A DNA stretch of 64,000 nucleotides, taken from assembly GCA_002189035.1 (NCBI GenBank), contig NEEC01000010.1, positions 744,001-808,000 on the forward strand, in the 5' to 3' direction. The DNA is from Utricularia gibba (lineage: Eukaryota; Streptophyta; Magnoliopsida; Lamiales; Lentibulariaceae). Numbering within the stretch: the first letter of the stretch is position 1; each line of letters opens with the position of its first letter. This document shows positions 11,581 through 23,434 of this stretch, piece after piece. The translations under genes were made by a program, and so were the position numbers. The notes beneath the pieces were generated by a model that worked only from the letters and a program-made list of their open reading frames with translations, was not told where the DNA came from and searched no databases.

Positions 11581-14029
11581 ATAGTTGCTTTTTGGTTGTA
11601 AAAGCTGCTTCAAAACCTGGCCAATTCCGTTTCCTTATTGCTTCTTGATATTTAACATCGTGCGAATTAGTCCTGCAGTGTGTTCATGCAGTTTCGAAAA
11701 GTCAAATCTCCGTATCCGGTTCAATTTTTAACTGTGTATCATGTAACTTTCTTTGTTCAGAGAGTAGATTTGTGATTCACAGGGAAGAAATTAGCGTAAC
11801 CAGGAGGCTGCCTGTGCCCGAGGACACGGAGCTGCTGCTCCTCTGAGCCATGTCTGATGAACATGGAGGCAGGCGGCCATTTTAATTTTAGCACCGGGAT
11901 GCGGGGACTCAAAATGAAAAGGGAAGACTTCCAGATTTAACAGAGCTGCGGTTATGCAGCGTAGAGTTTTATGGAAACTGGGAGAACTTGATCAGCCCAT
12001 GCTCTGAACTTTTTCGTCTGTTTGCCCCCTACACAGGATTTCAGAGAGCTCATGAATTCATGAAGGCGCTTCTGAGTTCCAGAAGGAAACTGGGAAGGTG
12101 ACAAGTTGAGTGGTGGTTAATAATATTCGTAGGCTCATGCTGCAGACAATTTGAAGCTTAATTCTAAGAGATTCCTAGAGTACACCTCAGAGTTCTCATT
12201 CCATACACTTGTACACACCTCTCTGGGGGGAGTACCTGGACCACGGTTTAAGTGGCCAACGACTTCAACGTGAAGTAGTCGAGTTTCCAAGCATTCAAGA
12301 TAGTTCTTGCAGTGGATGATAATTTGGATTCTTGGACATACAGCAACAAGTTCATCAGTCTGAGTTTCAATCATGCTTACCCACCCTACACACTTGTCCA
12401 TAATGAACAAAAGTTCATCAGCCTCTACTTAGAAAGGTCTCGGATACTGATAGTCCTTTCCCCAACCTTAGCATGCTACGTCTCTCGCAAGGGATTCTCA
12501 AGGAGAGTGCCCTAGCCCCACAACACATGGCCAACCACTAACCAAATCCACGACCAGAAACTGAAAGAATTTCCAAAAACCTCCTTACAGGTTTAAAATG
12601 CCGTAGAGAGCGAGTAACTACAGAAATCCACATTTTTATCCAAAGATAGACGCAAAAGCATCGTTCATGGAGATGGCACCTAGTGCTTTGAAACGACCGG
12701 ATAATCATGCACCTCAGACCATACCTTATTAACTATAAAACAATACAATAGCAATCTCAAATACGGTCCTTATGCTATCTTTCCTATGCATATATATATA
12801 TATAACATCCTCAAGGATTGCGTTCGTCTAAGCAATGATCAACCCATAAAATAGTTTTATTTTTAAAAATTAAAGTGCCCCTTTACCATATTTGTATAAT
12901 TACCTACAATTCTGTTAGAAAGCTAGAAAAATATGTTTTAAGCTTCATGGGTGTATGAGAGAAGGTTTGTTTTACAAATTATGTGTTTGGCTTGATGATG
13001 GAAAAGGGTTTTTAAAAAAGAATTGGGGTTGTGTAGATTGCACTAATTTGTACGATCTCACACTTGTCATTCAAAAAAATTATAAATAATGCCCCTAGGC
13101 ACCACTTGTGATGAAAAATATTACATTCAAGATGATCCATGTTAATGAAAACATGTAGGGATGGATACGTTAAAACGTTGAAGCCTCGTAATGTAAAACT
13201 TTCTCGGAAGCACCTCATAAAGTTGCTAATGATATTGTATTCGAAAATACAATGAAAATGTAGCCTCAAGGAGAATCATGTATAAGACTAAAAAAAAGGA
13301 AGCTTGTGGGAGTCAACCTATAACTAAGTCTTTACTCACGTATTATAGTTCCAATGTTTAGGTTAATTTAGTTGATTGAAGTTAAAGATTTTTGTACCAT
13401 TTTGTTTTGTTTGGAATTGAGGTTGATTGTGTTGGAAAACATGGAAAAGATGATTTATGCTAGTAGATGATCATGCCTTTTATATTTAAATTAGCACAAC
13501 ATGATTGTGGTTTCAGCGTTATATTCCATGTGAAGTCTTTTCTTATGAAATAAATGTTGTTACATAATGGTTTACTTTCACAAAAGTGATGAACTAATGA
13601 AACAATGAGAAGGTAGCTATTACATCTCAATTGTAGAAATTTCTGATCATGCACTTGGAGGGAAGTGTTATTGCTCATAGATTATCAGGAGCGACCAAGT
13701 GGCTGATTTGATTGGAAAAGTAAACAAAATTGAAACATGGAATGACTAACTCTTTATTGTACAAGTAACTTATTACTAATTTTATTTTATTTGACACGTG
13801 AATAGTATTTCTTCATAATAGATGATTAAAATAGAAAATTATATATTGTTATCCCTTTATGTATATATGTAAGTCATAAAGATGAAATAAACAAGAATTG
13901 GACTTTTAGGAAAGGAAAACACCCCAAAAAGATCAAATTCAACATAATCTGAATCATAACTTTAAATTAAATCGCGGCATGGAAGCATTGATCATTGATT
14001 GGATTTGGTAGGCGGTCACATAATTTCCA

Positions 14030-14035
14030 CACGTG
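14030..14035. promoter_or_regulatory. G-box CACGTG
   Basis: CACGTG in an ACACGTGT context lies 287 bp before the RING gene start codon. It is a binding site type for bZIP and bHLH factors, including ABA-response ABFs and PIFs. Confidence 0.45.
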
Positions 14036-14175
14036 TTTCTCAAAAGAAAATAAAAATTAGCAATGAACACCATAATCCCAACTCTTGGGTTTCTTCCATT
14101 AGTTTATTTTATTTTTTGTATATCGGGCGGGCCGGATAGCAGTAGGTCGTCGGACATTGGGCGTGTAGTAAATAA

Positions 14176-14181
14176 CACGTG
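14176..14181. promoter_or_regulatory. G-box CACGTG
   Basis: A second CACGTG lies 141 bp before the RING gene start codon. Two G-boxes within 300 bp suggest ABA- or light-linked control of this gene, which is inference only. Confidence 0.45.
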
Positions 14182-14321
14182 AAGTGGACCACTCAGTAAA
14201 GAAACAGTCGGAGAGCGTGAGGCATTGCGCAACCTGGATTCATTTTTTTAATGGCTCCCTCGTTGACAAAAACTCCAAACTATTAACTTCATCTGCCAAT
14301 TCCATTTTTACCTTCGACGCC

Positions 14322-14930
14322 ATGAACTCCTCCTCCAATGCGCCGGACAGCATCCTCTCCAACTCTATCAACAACGGTAGCTTAGGCTACGGTATCGGCG
14401 TCTCCGTCGTCCTCCTCCTCATCACCGTCATCACATCCGCCACATACTTCTGCACCCGAGCCACCATAAACAACTCCGTCGTCCCCGCTCGGAGCCCTCC
14501 GCCGGCGCACCACTTTTCGGTAATATCATTACATGTTTTCTGAGGGTCATGTGTTCCCGTGAAATCCATGAGGCAGAAATATATCTTCATTGTTGATGGA
14601 ATATAGTTTCTAATAAAGGTGAGCATTGATGTGGGGGAGGGACTAGACGAGGCCACGCTTAGTAGCTACCCGAAGCTGCTGTACTCGGAGGCGAAGGCAG
14701 ATTCCCGTGGGGGGGACTCTGCATCGGCTTGCTGTTCGATTTGCTTGGCGGATTACCAGAGCAACGACGTACTCAGGCAGCTGCCGGATTGCAGCCATAT
14801 GTTCCATTTGCGGTGCATTGATAAGTGGCTCAGGCTTCACCCTACGTGCCCTGTTTGCCGGACATCCCCGATGCCGACGCCGCTCGCGGAGGCGGTTCCC
14901 CCGCTTCGGGGCACTCTTCTGTGGAAGTAG
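14322..14930 (+). CDS. ATL-type RING-H2 E3 ubiquitin ligase
   Basis: ATL proteins are membrane-anchored E3 ligases that recruit E2 through a RING-H2 finger. Two exons (14322-14519 and 14619-14930) give 169 residues. A hydrophobic segment at about 22-44 is the membrane anchor. The GLD motif at 74-76 (GLDEATLSSYPKL context) is the ATL signature. The RING-H2 ligands are Cys105, Cys108, Cys124, His126, His129, Cys132, Cys143 and Cys146, with Pro122 before the third Cys and Trp136, both ATL hallmarks. The closest remembered relative is ATL67. Most ATL genes lack introns, but here a 99-bp intron separates the membrane part from the RING part. The ATG at 14322 is the first in frame; upstream frame has none. 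G-boxes lie upstream. Confidence 0.88.
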
Positions 14931-15987
14931 AAATCAGTCGCCGATGACTTTCAGCTGATCATGACTTTCGAGCCAGATCTTAGTTTTTTTTTAAAAAAAA
15001 AATTAATTTTAAGTTGAGATATACAAAAAACTCATGAAAAGGATAAAAAGCAAATCCCCTCAGAATAATTATTCAACACCCAAATAAGAATAGGAACATG
15101 AATAGGTGTTTCGAGTCATGGGCTTCGCTTCCCAAACTATTGAAATACTCAAATATGTCAGTACACAATAACTAAACTACGAAAAAAATAAGATTTAACT
15201 TCAAATACACCCAAGCGTAGAGGTATGTTCGAACATAAACCATACGGTTTCACTTCGGTTCGACAAATTTGGAACCGTGAACCGTCGTTTTGTTTTTTAA
15301 TAAGATTAATTCCCCAAGCACCCATACAATTGGTAAGGATACTTAGAAATTCATAATGATTTCCAATTACACATATGATCAATTCAAAACATTCATAATG
15401 ATTGTTAAGGGTGTGTTGACACCACATCGTTTCTGGTTTCCTATTTGGCAAGACACTCGTATTGATTCCTAAGAGTGTCTAGGATCAATGCTAGACACCT
15501 ATAATGACTGTTAAGGGTGTCTAAAATGATTTTTCAAAATAGAGATTTATTCTCAGGCACCCTCAACAGCTCTTGTGCGTTCCTTGGAAACAATTCCAAT
15601 TTTGATTCATTTGAATGGTTTTGATTCAATTCAGTGGTTTCAGTTTGGTTCAATAGTTTCAGTTCCAATAAAATAAACAGTTATAAAAACTAAATATCCA
15701 ATAAACTAAAAATAAAATAAAAATAGTTTTGATTCTTATTGGCTACTATTCACAACCCGAAATACTAGCATTGATATGAGTTTTTGATGCTATTTTTCAA
15801 GTTTGAGGCTTTTCTTCCAGAAAAATCATCTTCTTTTTCCTTTTGATTTGTTGTTGAAGCATGTTGAAGAAGCTCTCTTTGTGTTCTTCATTGAAGCTCC
15901 CTCCTTTTTCGATTCTATCTCCTCTAAAATATCTTTTCCTCTCTTTCTTCAATGTAGGTACTGTTCCTGATAGTCATGATGTGACTG
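14931..15987. other. Intergenic region, no gene seen
   Basis: The sequence is AT-rich. Between 15390 and 15560 several 'ggtgtc' and 'gacacc' words recur in both orientations ('gttaagggtgtc' appears twice), suggesting a degraded repeat. No coding region is recognised. Confidence 0.5.
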
Positions 15988-16114
15988 ATAACACACAAAT
16001 TTTCATGTTTTAGGATATAAAAAATCATAAATTTTTAATTATGTTTAAGTGTTTATTTTATATTTTAAAGTGTTTTTATGTAATTTAGGAAAATATAATT
16101 TTTGATGTGATTAG

Positions 16115-16140
16115 TGGGCTAAATCCTTTGATTTAGCCCA
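16115..16140 (+). other. 11-bp stem-loop, counterpart of 842-869
   Basis: The arms 16115-16125 and 16130-16140 pair perfectly around a CTTT loop. Relative to copy 1, an A-T pair has become G-C on both arms. Confidence 0.85.
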
Positions 16141-16512
16141 TCCCATGTCTAACCCGATTTTCGAGTCTAGCAGCAACCCAAGAATCAAGGAAAAATCTGG
16201 ATTTCGTGCACGTCACCAGGCTGCAGGGGGGCAATGAATACACTGTCACGGCGGTAGTCTGCAAGTCAGGGTCAAGAGCAGCAAATTTGTCAGAAAATGT
16301 ACTTGACTTGGGCAGTGGGAAGCAAAAGAAAGATGATGAGGAGAGAGAGTTGCAAAAAAAAAGGGACACACCCCATAATTTTCAGAACACACACGAGGGG
16401 GTTTCTCCCCCAACTCGAACACAAAGAATACTGAAGGAGGAGGAAGAAAGGCGATTTTTCTGGAGAAGAACCTCCAACTTGAAGGGAAGGAGATCAAAAT
16501 TCAGTTCAGCGC

Positions 16513-16538
16513 CACTGTTCCGACCTATGAATAGTGGT
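16513..16538 (+). other. 9-bp stem-loop, counterpart of 1319-1346
   Basis: CCACTGTTC (16513-16521) pairs with GAATAGTGG (16530-16538), with one G-U wobble and one compensatory T-A to C-G exchange relative to copy 1. Confidence 0.75.
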
Positions 16539-17673
16539 AGACGGAAACCAGAACTCTACTGCTTTATTTTAGTTTGTTTATGTTTTTAGTTTCTGCACCC
16601 AACTTCGGCACGATGTTCTTAACATTTTCGTTGTCTTATGTTAATACCATCACTTTTTACCTTCAAAGCATGAGTAGTTAAACCCTAGAAATGCCTTAAG
16701 GTGAAACATGGTGGTGTGGGTCTAGGAGTCTTAATAAAATTGACCATTATTTCTTAGGCCTTGTTTTTATCAAACCATAGGTAGACCTAAGGAAGGGAAT
16801 AAGTAGGTTCACAACTTAGATGTTTGATTTAGAGGTATATCAACAAATCAAGACGAGACCAGTAGGTGTTAGTCCGGGGTAGAACTAGTAGAATCGGGTA
16901 GACCTAGTTCTATATGCTTTGCATGTAGATAGACCTAATTGCAAGGTTGATGTTGATATGGAGGACTAGCTTGGCCGAAAATATGATGAATGATTTGGGT
17001 AGACTTAGGTTATTTGAAGTTGTGAGTGTAGGAACATGGTAGATTAAATTAGAAATTTTGGCACCACACCACCTATAGATTCTTAAGGCACCTTAGTATT
17101 ATTATAAGTTAGAACCAGTATCTTTTAGTTTAGTGTTAAGACTTGATTTACTGATCTTGTTTACCGAACTTATTTACTACTGTTGGTCCGAGCTTAGATT
17201 AAAACTTATCATTACCTTGAATTCTGCATCTATTGAAATACATGACAAGCGCAAGCTCCTTGTGATTGACCCCGAATTCCACTGTACACTTTGTGTTTAA
17301 TTTGTATTTTGTGAGGATTATGGACTACAAATTTATTTGATACGGATTTCTATTTTTATTGCAACGATACTAGGAATTTCCGTTTATCAGTGATGAAAAT
17401 GCACTCATTGTCTCCTTCTTTTATATTGCTCCTAGTGCTGCATGAAATTTCTATCTGATTCTTACCCGACTTTAAAACCTTGTTGCTATGCTGAAAAAAG
17501 AAGTTAATAACATTGAATGAGTGAAATCAAAGGATTTAACCTATATGTACACAAAAATATATATACTCCTAAATTTGACAAAAAAAAAAACTAAAATAAT
17601 GAAATAAATACTCAAAATATAATTAAAAAGTTACAATTTTTGTATCATAAAAATAAGAAAATTTGTGTGTTAT

Positions 17674-19087
17674 TAATATACACTTGCGATTAAAGATCTG
17701 CGATAAAACCTTAATTGCACAGTTCATTGCACATATGACCATTTATTATGTTTTTTAATATTTAATTTGTTATTTGATTTCATTTTTTCGTAATGTTTTC
17801 TTTGTTAATATGCTCATTATTATTGCAAAATCCTAAAAAAATATGAGAGAATCTTAAATTGAGCTCAAGCATCTAAGGAAAAAGTTTTAATTAGATATTA
17901 TTGACAAGACACATTCAATTTATTCTATCTACGAGGGATTAAATTGTATGGATTAAGATCAGGTGTAAGGAAAACATAAGTTATCATAGAAAGTGAAATA
18001 GTTATGATAACATGATTGATTATATAATCACACTAAATGATAGATGATGCTATAACAATAAATGAGTGGTTATACTTTAGAATAATATTCTTAAAACTTA
18101 TACAAATGAGTTAATTCTTAAGGTTTACATGTACACATATTGGGATAAGCTTATGCATGGTAAAGCATTGATAAAAAATCTATATTTCTGTTGTTTTAAA
18201 AATTATTTTTTTCATTTTGATGTCATTTTTAAAAAAAAATTCAAAATTAATCAATTTTCTATAAATACAATCTTTATTTATTATTTTAATGATTTTTATG
18301 TATTTACATAATTACCATTAGATTCCTATAATCTCAAGAGAGTTTCAAAGCTCTAAATGTTTGCTTTACTAGATTTATGAAGCTAAATAAAATCTTACAT
18401 TCTTTTTCTCTACTTTACTGCCTTTATTACTCAAAGTGCTCGTTATTCAATAGTAAAAAAGCTTACAATTGGGGTTTACGAGGTTAGAGTGTTTCGTGTA
18501 TAGCTTTAAATTTGATTTGTATGTAACTCTGCTTTTTGTAAATTAATATTCTGGAATACAAAAATCTACAAACTTGAAAAAACAAAGAAAAACTCCACTT
18601 TTATATTGATAACATATCTTATCCTTATTGATTGACTTAAAGCGTGCTTTCCAACACGGAAACTAATTTATCAAGCATTCACTTATGTGGACTCCATCTT
18701 TTGCTCCTTCTATTTATTTTATACCATTTTTCATGAATAATACAAATTCATATAATGAAAAATATTGCAACTGTCTATGACCGTAGTCCCTATATGGGTT
18801 TATTTATATTTATCCATCTTTATTATTAATTAATATCCTCTTTTTTTTTCGGATCAGTCTTTCTTGTACCGTCCCCAACTTTTTTGTCTGCATAATTTGT
18901 TTAAAAAATTGTTTAGTTAAAAAATAATCTATTGTTATTTATTTGTACAGCTGTCATAGGCCATAGTTTATTAATTAAAATGGGTGTCATTTTCATGATT
19001 TTTATTTTCAGTTATAAAATGGCAAATATGGTCTCTATAAATTTGAGGTTGTGTAATGAAGTAAATATCGGGACTAGAGAAAAAAGA
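17674..19087. other. AT-rich intergenic DNA upstream of the carboxylesterase gene
   Basis: No gene is seen. The reading frame of the next gene stays open upstream of its start (from about 18932) but encodes nothing conserved. Confidence 0.5.
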
Positions 19088-20968
19088 ATGGGTTCGCTTC
19101 CTCGTGTAGTTGAAGATTGCGTCGGTATCGTGCAAATTTACAGCGATGGCTCGATTTGCCGCTCGGAGGAAATCGATTTTCCGATGAAGCTGCACGATGA
19201 CGGCTCCGCCGTATGGAAGGACTGTCTCTACGACGAGACGCATAATCTTCACCTCCGCCTATACGGGCCCCGTTTGCGGGCGACTACTGCGGATCTCCCC
19301 GTCCTTATCTTTCTACACGGCGGCGGGTTCTGCCTCGGCTCGAGGACGTGGCCCAACTTCCAGACCTGCTGCCTTCGCCTCTCGGCGGCGCTTCAAGCCG
19401 TCGTGGTGGCCCCGGACTATCGGCTTTCACCGGAGCACAGGCTGCCGGCGGCCCTGGAAGATTCGTTGGCCGCAGTTGAGTGGCTTAAGCGCCAGGCTAT
19501 GTCCGCCGCCAGTGGCGCAGACAACTCCGAGGAATGGCTGAGAGATGGGGTTGACTTTGATAGAGTTTTCGTGATCGGTGACTCTTCCGGCGGGAACCTT
19601 GCCCACCACCTCGCAGTGGAACTCCGCCGTGACTCCCCGACACTGGCCCCTCTACGCGTCCGAGGTTACGTTCTGATGGCGCCGTTCTTCGGCGGCAGCG
19701 TCAGGACCAAATCCGAGGCGCACGGCCCTCCTGAGCCCCTCCTCAACGTTGACATTCTGGACAGGTATTCTCCAGTGGCCTCACTTTTATCATTATTTTT
19801 ATTTTCCTCGAAACTCTTTTTATCCACAATAATCCCATCATGAATTTGCATTTCTGGATAAAATAAAAATAGGCCCATGAAATGAAATAACGCACATATG
19901 GGGAGTATTTTGAAATTAGGATGAAACCTTTCTGAAGACAGCGACGGGCAGGGAGAGGAGAGATAGATCCATGTATGCATATCCAGGTCCTAAAATCAAG
20001 CCCCACCGTTTTTGTTGTCTTTTCCGACTCCAGGCACAAAATAATGATATTTTAAGCACTAATCATATCCAGGGACACCCTGTACTTATCTGGAGGAGGA
20101 CTACACCACACCACATTCATAGGACCAGATTTCAAACTTATCCAAACTGTTCCTTGGTTGGATGGATCTACCCACACCTTTCAATCCTCTTCTTTTCTAC
20201 CGGCCTATGAGTGGATAATCAAAACAAAAGTGATTTCAACTTTTGCATTAGGTGACATTCCACCTACCCCCATGTGAATAATGTGCAATTTTTGGGGTCT
20301 TTTTAAACATTTTATCTCATACACTAATTTCAGAATTATTTTATACCTTATTTTTCACCCACAATAAAAATAGGATATTATTTTTCAAAATCATCCTAAT
20401 TTCTGGGGTTGGGCTATTAATAATTTCTTTCTTTTATTTACAGTGAATGCCTGTTGCTGTGTTTTTGTGGTAGTGACTCGTGAAAACAAAAGAAGAGAAA
20501 AATAACTGTGTTGTGGATTTTTGTTATTTTTTTTTTTTTCACTTGGGCTGCGCGACCTCTGCATGTGGAAAAATAAATGCTGTACGGGTTCCAAGTGGGC
20601 GTGGAAACATTTTATATTGTTTGTAAGGTTGAAGAGGCTAAAAATATTTGAACATGTACAGTTTCTGGAGGCTGTCACTGCCTACTGGGGCGACGGCAGA
20701 TCACCCGGTAGCGAATCCGTTTGGGCCGTCGAGTCCAAACATGGAGTTGGTGGATCTTGGTCCGATGATGGTGATGGTTGGAGGAAAGGAAGTGATGAAG
20801 GACAGAGTGGAAGACTACTACAAGAGACTGGAGGCAATGGGCAAACACATCGAGTACCTTGTTTACGAGGGGGAGTATCATGGCTTCTTCGTCAACGACT
20901 CCTATTCTCAGCTCTCCGACCAAGTCTTGAACCACCTCGCCGCCTTCATCCATCGGAATTCTCAGTAG
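19088..20968 (+). CDS. CXE15: CXE15-like carboxylesterase (alpha/beta hydrolase)
   Basis: This is a GID1-like plant carboxylesterase, soluble, of the HSL family. Two exons (19088-19764 and 20662-20968) flank an 897-bp intron and give 327 residues. The oxyanion motif HGGG is at 77-80, the nucleophile Ser166 sits in GDSSGG (164-169), and His299 lies in EYHGFF. At the acid position, where most family members have Asp, this protein has Glu269 (GGKEVMKD). As I recall, Arabidopsis CXE15 shares that feature, and also the MGSL start, the EDC(V/M)G block, the RVRGYVLM block and the FWRLSLP..ANPFGP block. CXE15 enzymes hydrolyse strigolactones, lowering their level. Orthology is strong by motif; substrate is inferred. 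Confidence 0.9.
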
Positions 20969-21673
20969 ACCCGCCAAGTTCCGATTCTGGAGTTTGTGTT
21001 GAATCAATATATGCTCAATGCTTTGGGAAGAGTACACCTATGAGATATCATATTTCAAATTTTCAAATAGCTTTATAATTTAAAATCGTATTCTAAATTT
21101 CTATTTTTTATTTAAGATTCATCCGTCATTTAAAAAAGTGATCATCTATACAATTTCTCTCATAAATTAAAAAAAATTATACTAAGTTGAGTTATGCTCG
21201 TATATGATTTAGTTGATTTTGAACCTGCAACTTAGAATGGGTTTTTAATTAAAAGAAATAGGGATTGGTGGATCCGGATCCGGATCCGGCACCTGGAGTG
21301 CTGTTCCTTGACCTAGGAGGAACCAGGAGCAGACTGATTCTGCCAGATTGAACTGGTCAGTAGAGAAATAAAAATATTAATTTTCTTTTTCGCGATAAAA
21401 TATTTTTAAAAATGGAAATTTCAAGGATACTTCAAATGTCGGCCCTACTGCAGGAAGCGCGTTGAGGAGCCCTAATTCTAGGTTTCTAGGAGCGAGGAAA
21501 TTTTCGCCCAGTTGTCGTGTTTCTCATGGAAACGACGTCGTATTATTCGCTGATTTTTCTATTTTCACACGCTTGTTGAAAGTTTCAACTGCTTTCGTGC
21601 TCATATATTTTGAAACCACACGCAGCTTTTCGATTCATCTTCAGTGTTTCGTGTCTTTGGAATCAGTTAAGCT
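20969..21673. other. Spacer with the NHL gene promoter
   Basis: The 3-prime UTR of the carboxylesterase gene is followed by AT-rich sequence, a short GGATCC-type repeat (GGATCCGGATCC near 21270-21290) and an ACGT-core motif GACGTC near 21533. The last 200 bp is the likely promoter and leader of the NHL gene. Confidence 0.4.
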
Positions 21674-22378
21674 ATGGGAAAATCAGATCTCAACGGCGCC
21701 TACTACGGTCCGGCGATACCACCGCCGAGGACATATCACCGTCCCGGTCGCGGCGGAGGCGGTTGCTGTTGCAATCCTTTCACCTGCTGCTGCGGCTGCA
21801 TCGCGAACCTAATCTGCACCTGCGTTTTCCAGATCCTCTGCACAATTCTCGTCGTCGTCGGAATCATCATCTTCGTGCTGTGGCTGATTTTCCGCCCCGA
21901 CGCGGTCAGATTCTACGCCAACGACGCAGCGCTCTCCCAATTCGATCTCAACAACAACAATCTCCAATACAATTTAACGGTTGATCTCGCGATCCAGAAC
22001 CCTAACCGGCGAATCAGCATCTACTACGACTCGATCGAGGCTACGGCTTTTTACGAGGGGCAGAGATTCAGCGCCGTCGAACTGCCTGCTTTCTACCAAG
22101 GGCATCGCACTACCAATAACTTGACCGCTGATTTCTCCGGGCAGAACATTCTTCTCCTCAGCGGCGATGGCTCAAGGAACTACGAAAACGACAGGGCCTC
22201 AGGTACATACGGCATCAACGTGCGACTGTTCATCAGAGCGAGACTGAGGTTCTGGATCATCAGATCTATGACGATTAGGCCGAGGATTAACTGCAATTTG
22301 GAGGTTCCGTTGATTAACAGCAACACGCCCGGTAGCACCACATTCCAATCGGAGAGATGCAGATTCGTATGGCGTTGA
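21674..22378 (+). CDS. NDR1/HIN1-like (NHL) protein, LEA_2 domain
   Basis: NHL proteins are plasma-membrane proteins with a LEA_2 extracellular domain; several contribute to immunity. This intronless frame encodes 234 residues. The N-terminus has the NHL1/NHL3-type LNGAYYGP and YHRPGRG motifs, then a Cys-rich patch (31-42, possible palmitoylation), a membrane segment at about 50-73, and the LEA_2 core with the signature NPNRRISIYYD at 109-119 and AFYEGQRF. The C-terminus CRFVWR is typical of the subgroup. The ATG at 21674 is the family start. It lies tail to tail with a second NHL gene about 1.06 kb away. Exact orthology (NHL1, 2 or 3) is not resolved. Confidence 0.9.
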   Translation: MGKSDLNGAYYGPAIPPPRTYHRPGRGGGGCCCNPFTCCCGCIANLICTCVFQILCTILVVVGIIIFVLWLIFRPDAVRFYANDAALSQFDLNNNNLQYNLTVDLAIQNPNRRISIYYDSIEATAFYEGQRFSAVELPAFYQGHRTTNNLTADFSGQNILLLSGDGSRNYENDRASGTYGINVRLFIRARLRFWIIRSMTIRPRINCNLEVPLINSNTPGSTTFQSERCRFVWR

Positions 22379-23434
22379 CCATCTTCAGATTCCGATCGCA
22401 TTTGCTGCTGTCATTCATCGGACTTTTTCCGTGGGATTCCGTCCCTTTGGTGTTGTTTGTTTTAGCACGAGTCCCTCATTCCTCTCCATTGACACTGTTA
22501 CTTTGTTTTATATCTTGTGAGTAAATAAATACATTTCATTTTTTTCTTTTTACTTAATATTAGAAATATCAATGCCTCTCTACGGGTGGCCGAGTGTGGG
22601 ACTTGGGCCGCATCACAGCCCAAACAATAGGCCCGGCCCATTTCCCCATCTGACGACCCTCCCACTGGAAAATTGAAAGTAACTTTAATGGCCACGTTAG
22701 CCAATGGATGTTGAAATAGGAAACGCCACAGAGCGTTACAACCAACTCCTAAAAACTATAAACTTTAGTTCAAAACTTTAGGTTGAATCCAACCATTTTT
22801 CATGTTACTTTCCACCTGCTTGTCCTATCACCCACTACCAACTTCGAGCAACCACTTTGAAATCACAAATTTCCTCTATACCATTTATAGTCATCATGCC
22901 AAAAAAAAATAATAATAATAAAGCAAGCCATTTTTTATACATGAAACACGCCAATATCATATTTTATGTGAAAACAATATAAAAGTAGACATATAATTGT
23001 CCTGATTATTTCTACATAAAAGTGATATCATGGAGAAGGACTCAGCTGGGACGTGGGATTCCCAGGGCGGTTGTTCTTTAGTGAGGCGCTGCACCAAAAA
23101 AAAAAAAAAGGGGCGGAACCCCCCGTCCCCTACACCGCACATTTAATGACAACTGAAGTCTCCACTAAATCCTTCCTAATTATACATGTAATATTTGAAT
23201 AAATTAACCGAATTCAATTAAAAAAAAGTGTCTAGAACTCAAGTGTTTACTAGATTTTTGAGTTGTTGGTATCGAAATGAACCTACGGGAAAAGGGTAAA
23301 GAAAAGCAGCCCAGAAGTGGATAGGAAGGAGGATGATGATCAACACCTAACATATGTGATGTTTATTACACGAATGGTAAGTATGATTAGAAGACTAACA
23401 AAATATATTTTTTTTTGTCACCTCCGGTAAAAAT
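22379..23434. other. Spacer between two convergent NHL genes
   Basis: This should contain both 3-prime UTRs. Around 22600-22650 there are several GGGCC/GGCCC words. A 14-A run lies at about 23095-23109. No gene is seen. Confidence 0.45.

Larger units (their letters stand above)
11581..14321. other. Intergenic region, no recognisable gene
   Basis: The first 150 bp or so should be the 3-prime UTR of the DUF936 gene. Between 12100 and 12700 the sequence is less AT-rich, with short open frames on both strands but no recognised family. A (TA)n run lies at about 12789-12803. Beyond 12830 it is AT-rich. The last 300 bp is the promoter of the RING gene and holds two G-boxes. Confidence 0.5.
15988..17673 (+). 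mobile_element. Dispersed element copy 2, with terminal inverted repeats
   Basis: The ends are perfect 17-bp inverted repeats: ATAACACACAAATTTTC at 15988-16004 and its reverse complement at 17657-17673. Weaker inverted similarity continues inward for about 150 bp on each side and includes a TAAATCCTTTGATTT block at 16119-16133 mirrored near 17525-17540. The interior matches 714-2230 in the same order. No transposase frame is present, so it would be a non-autonomous DNA element of roughly 1.7 kb. Long arms suggest a Mutator-like relationship, but I see no clean 8-9 bp target duplication, so the superfamily stays open. Confidence 0.7.
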
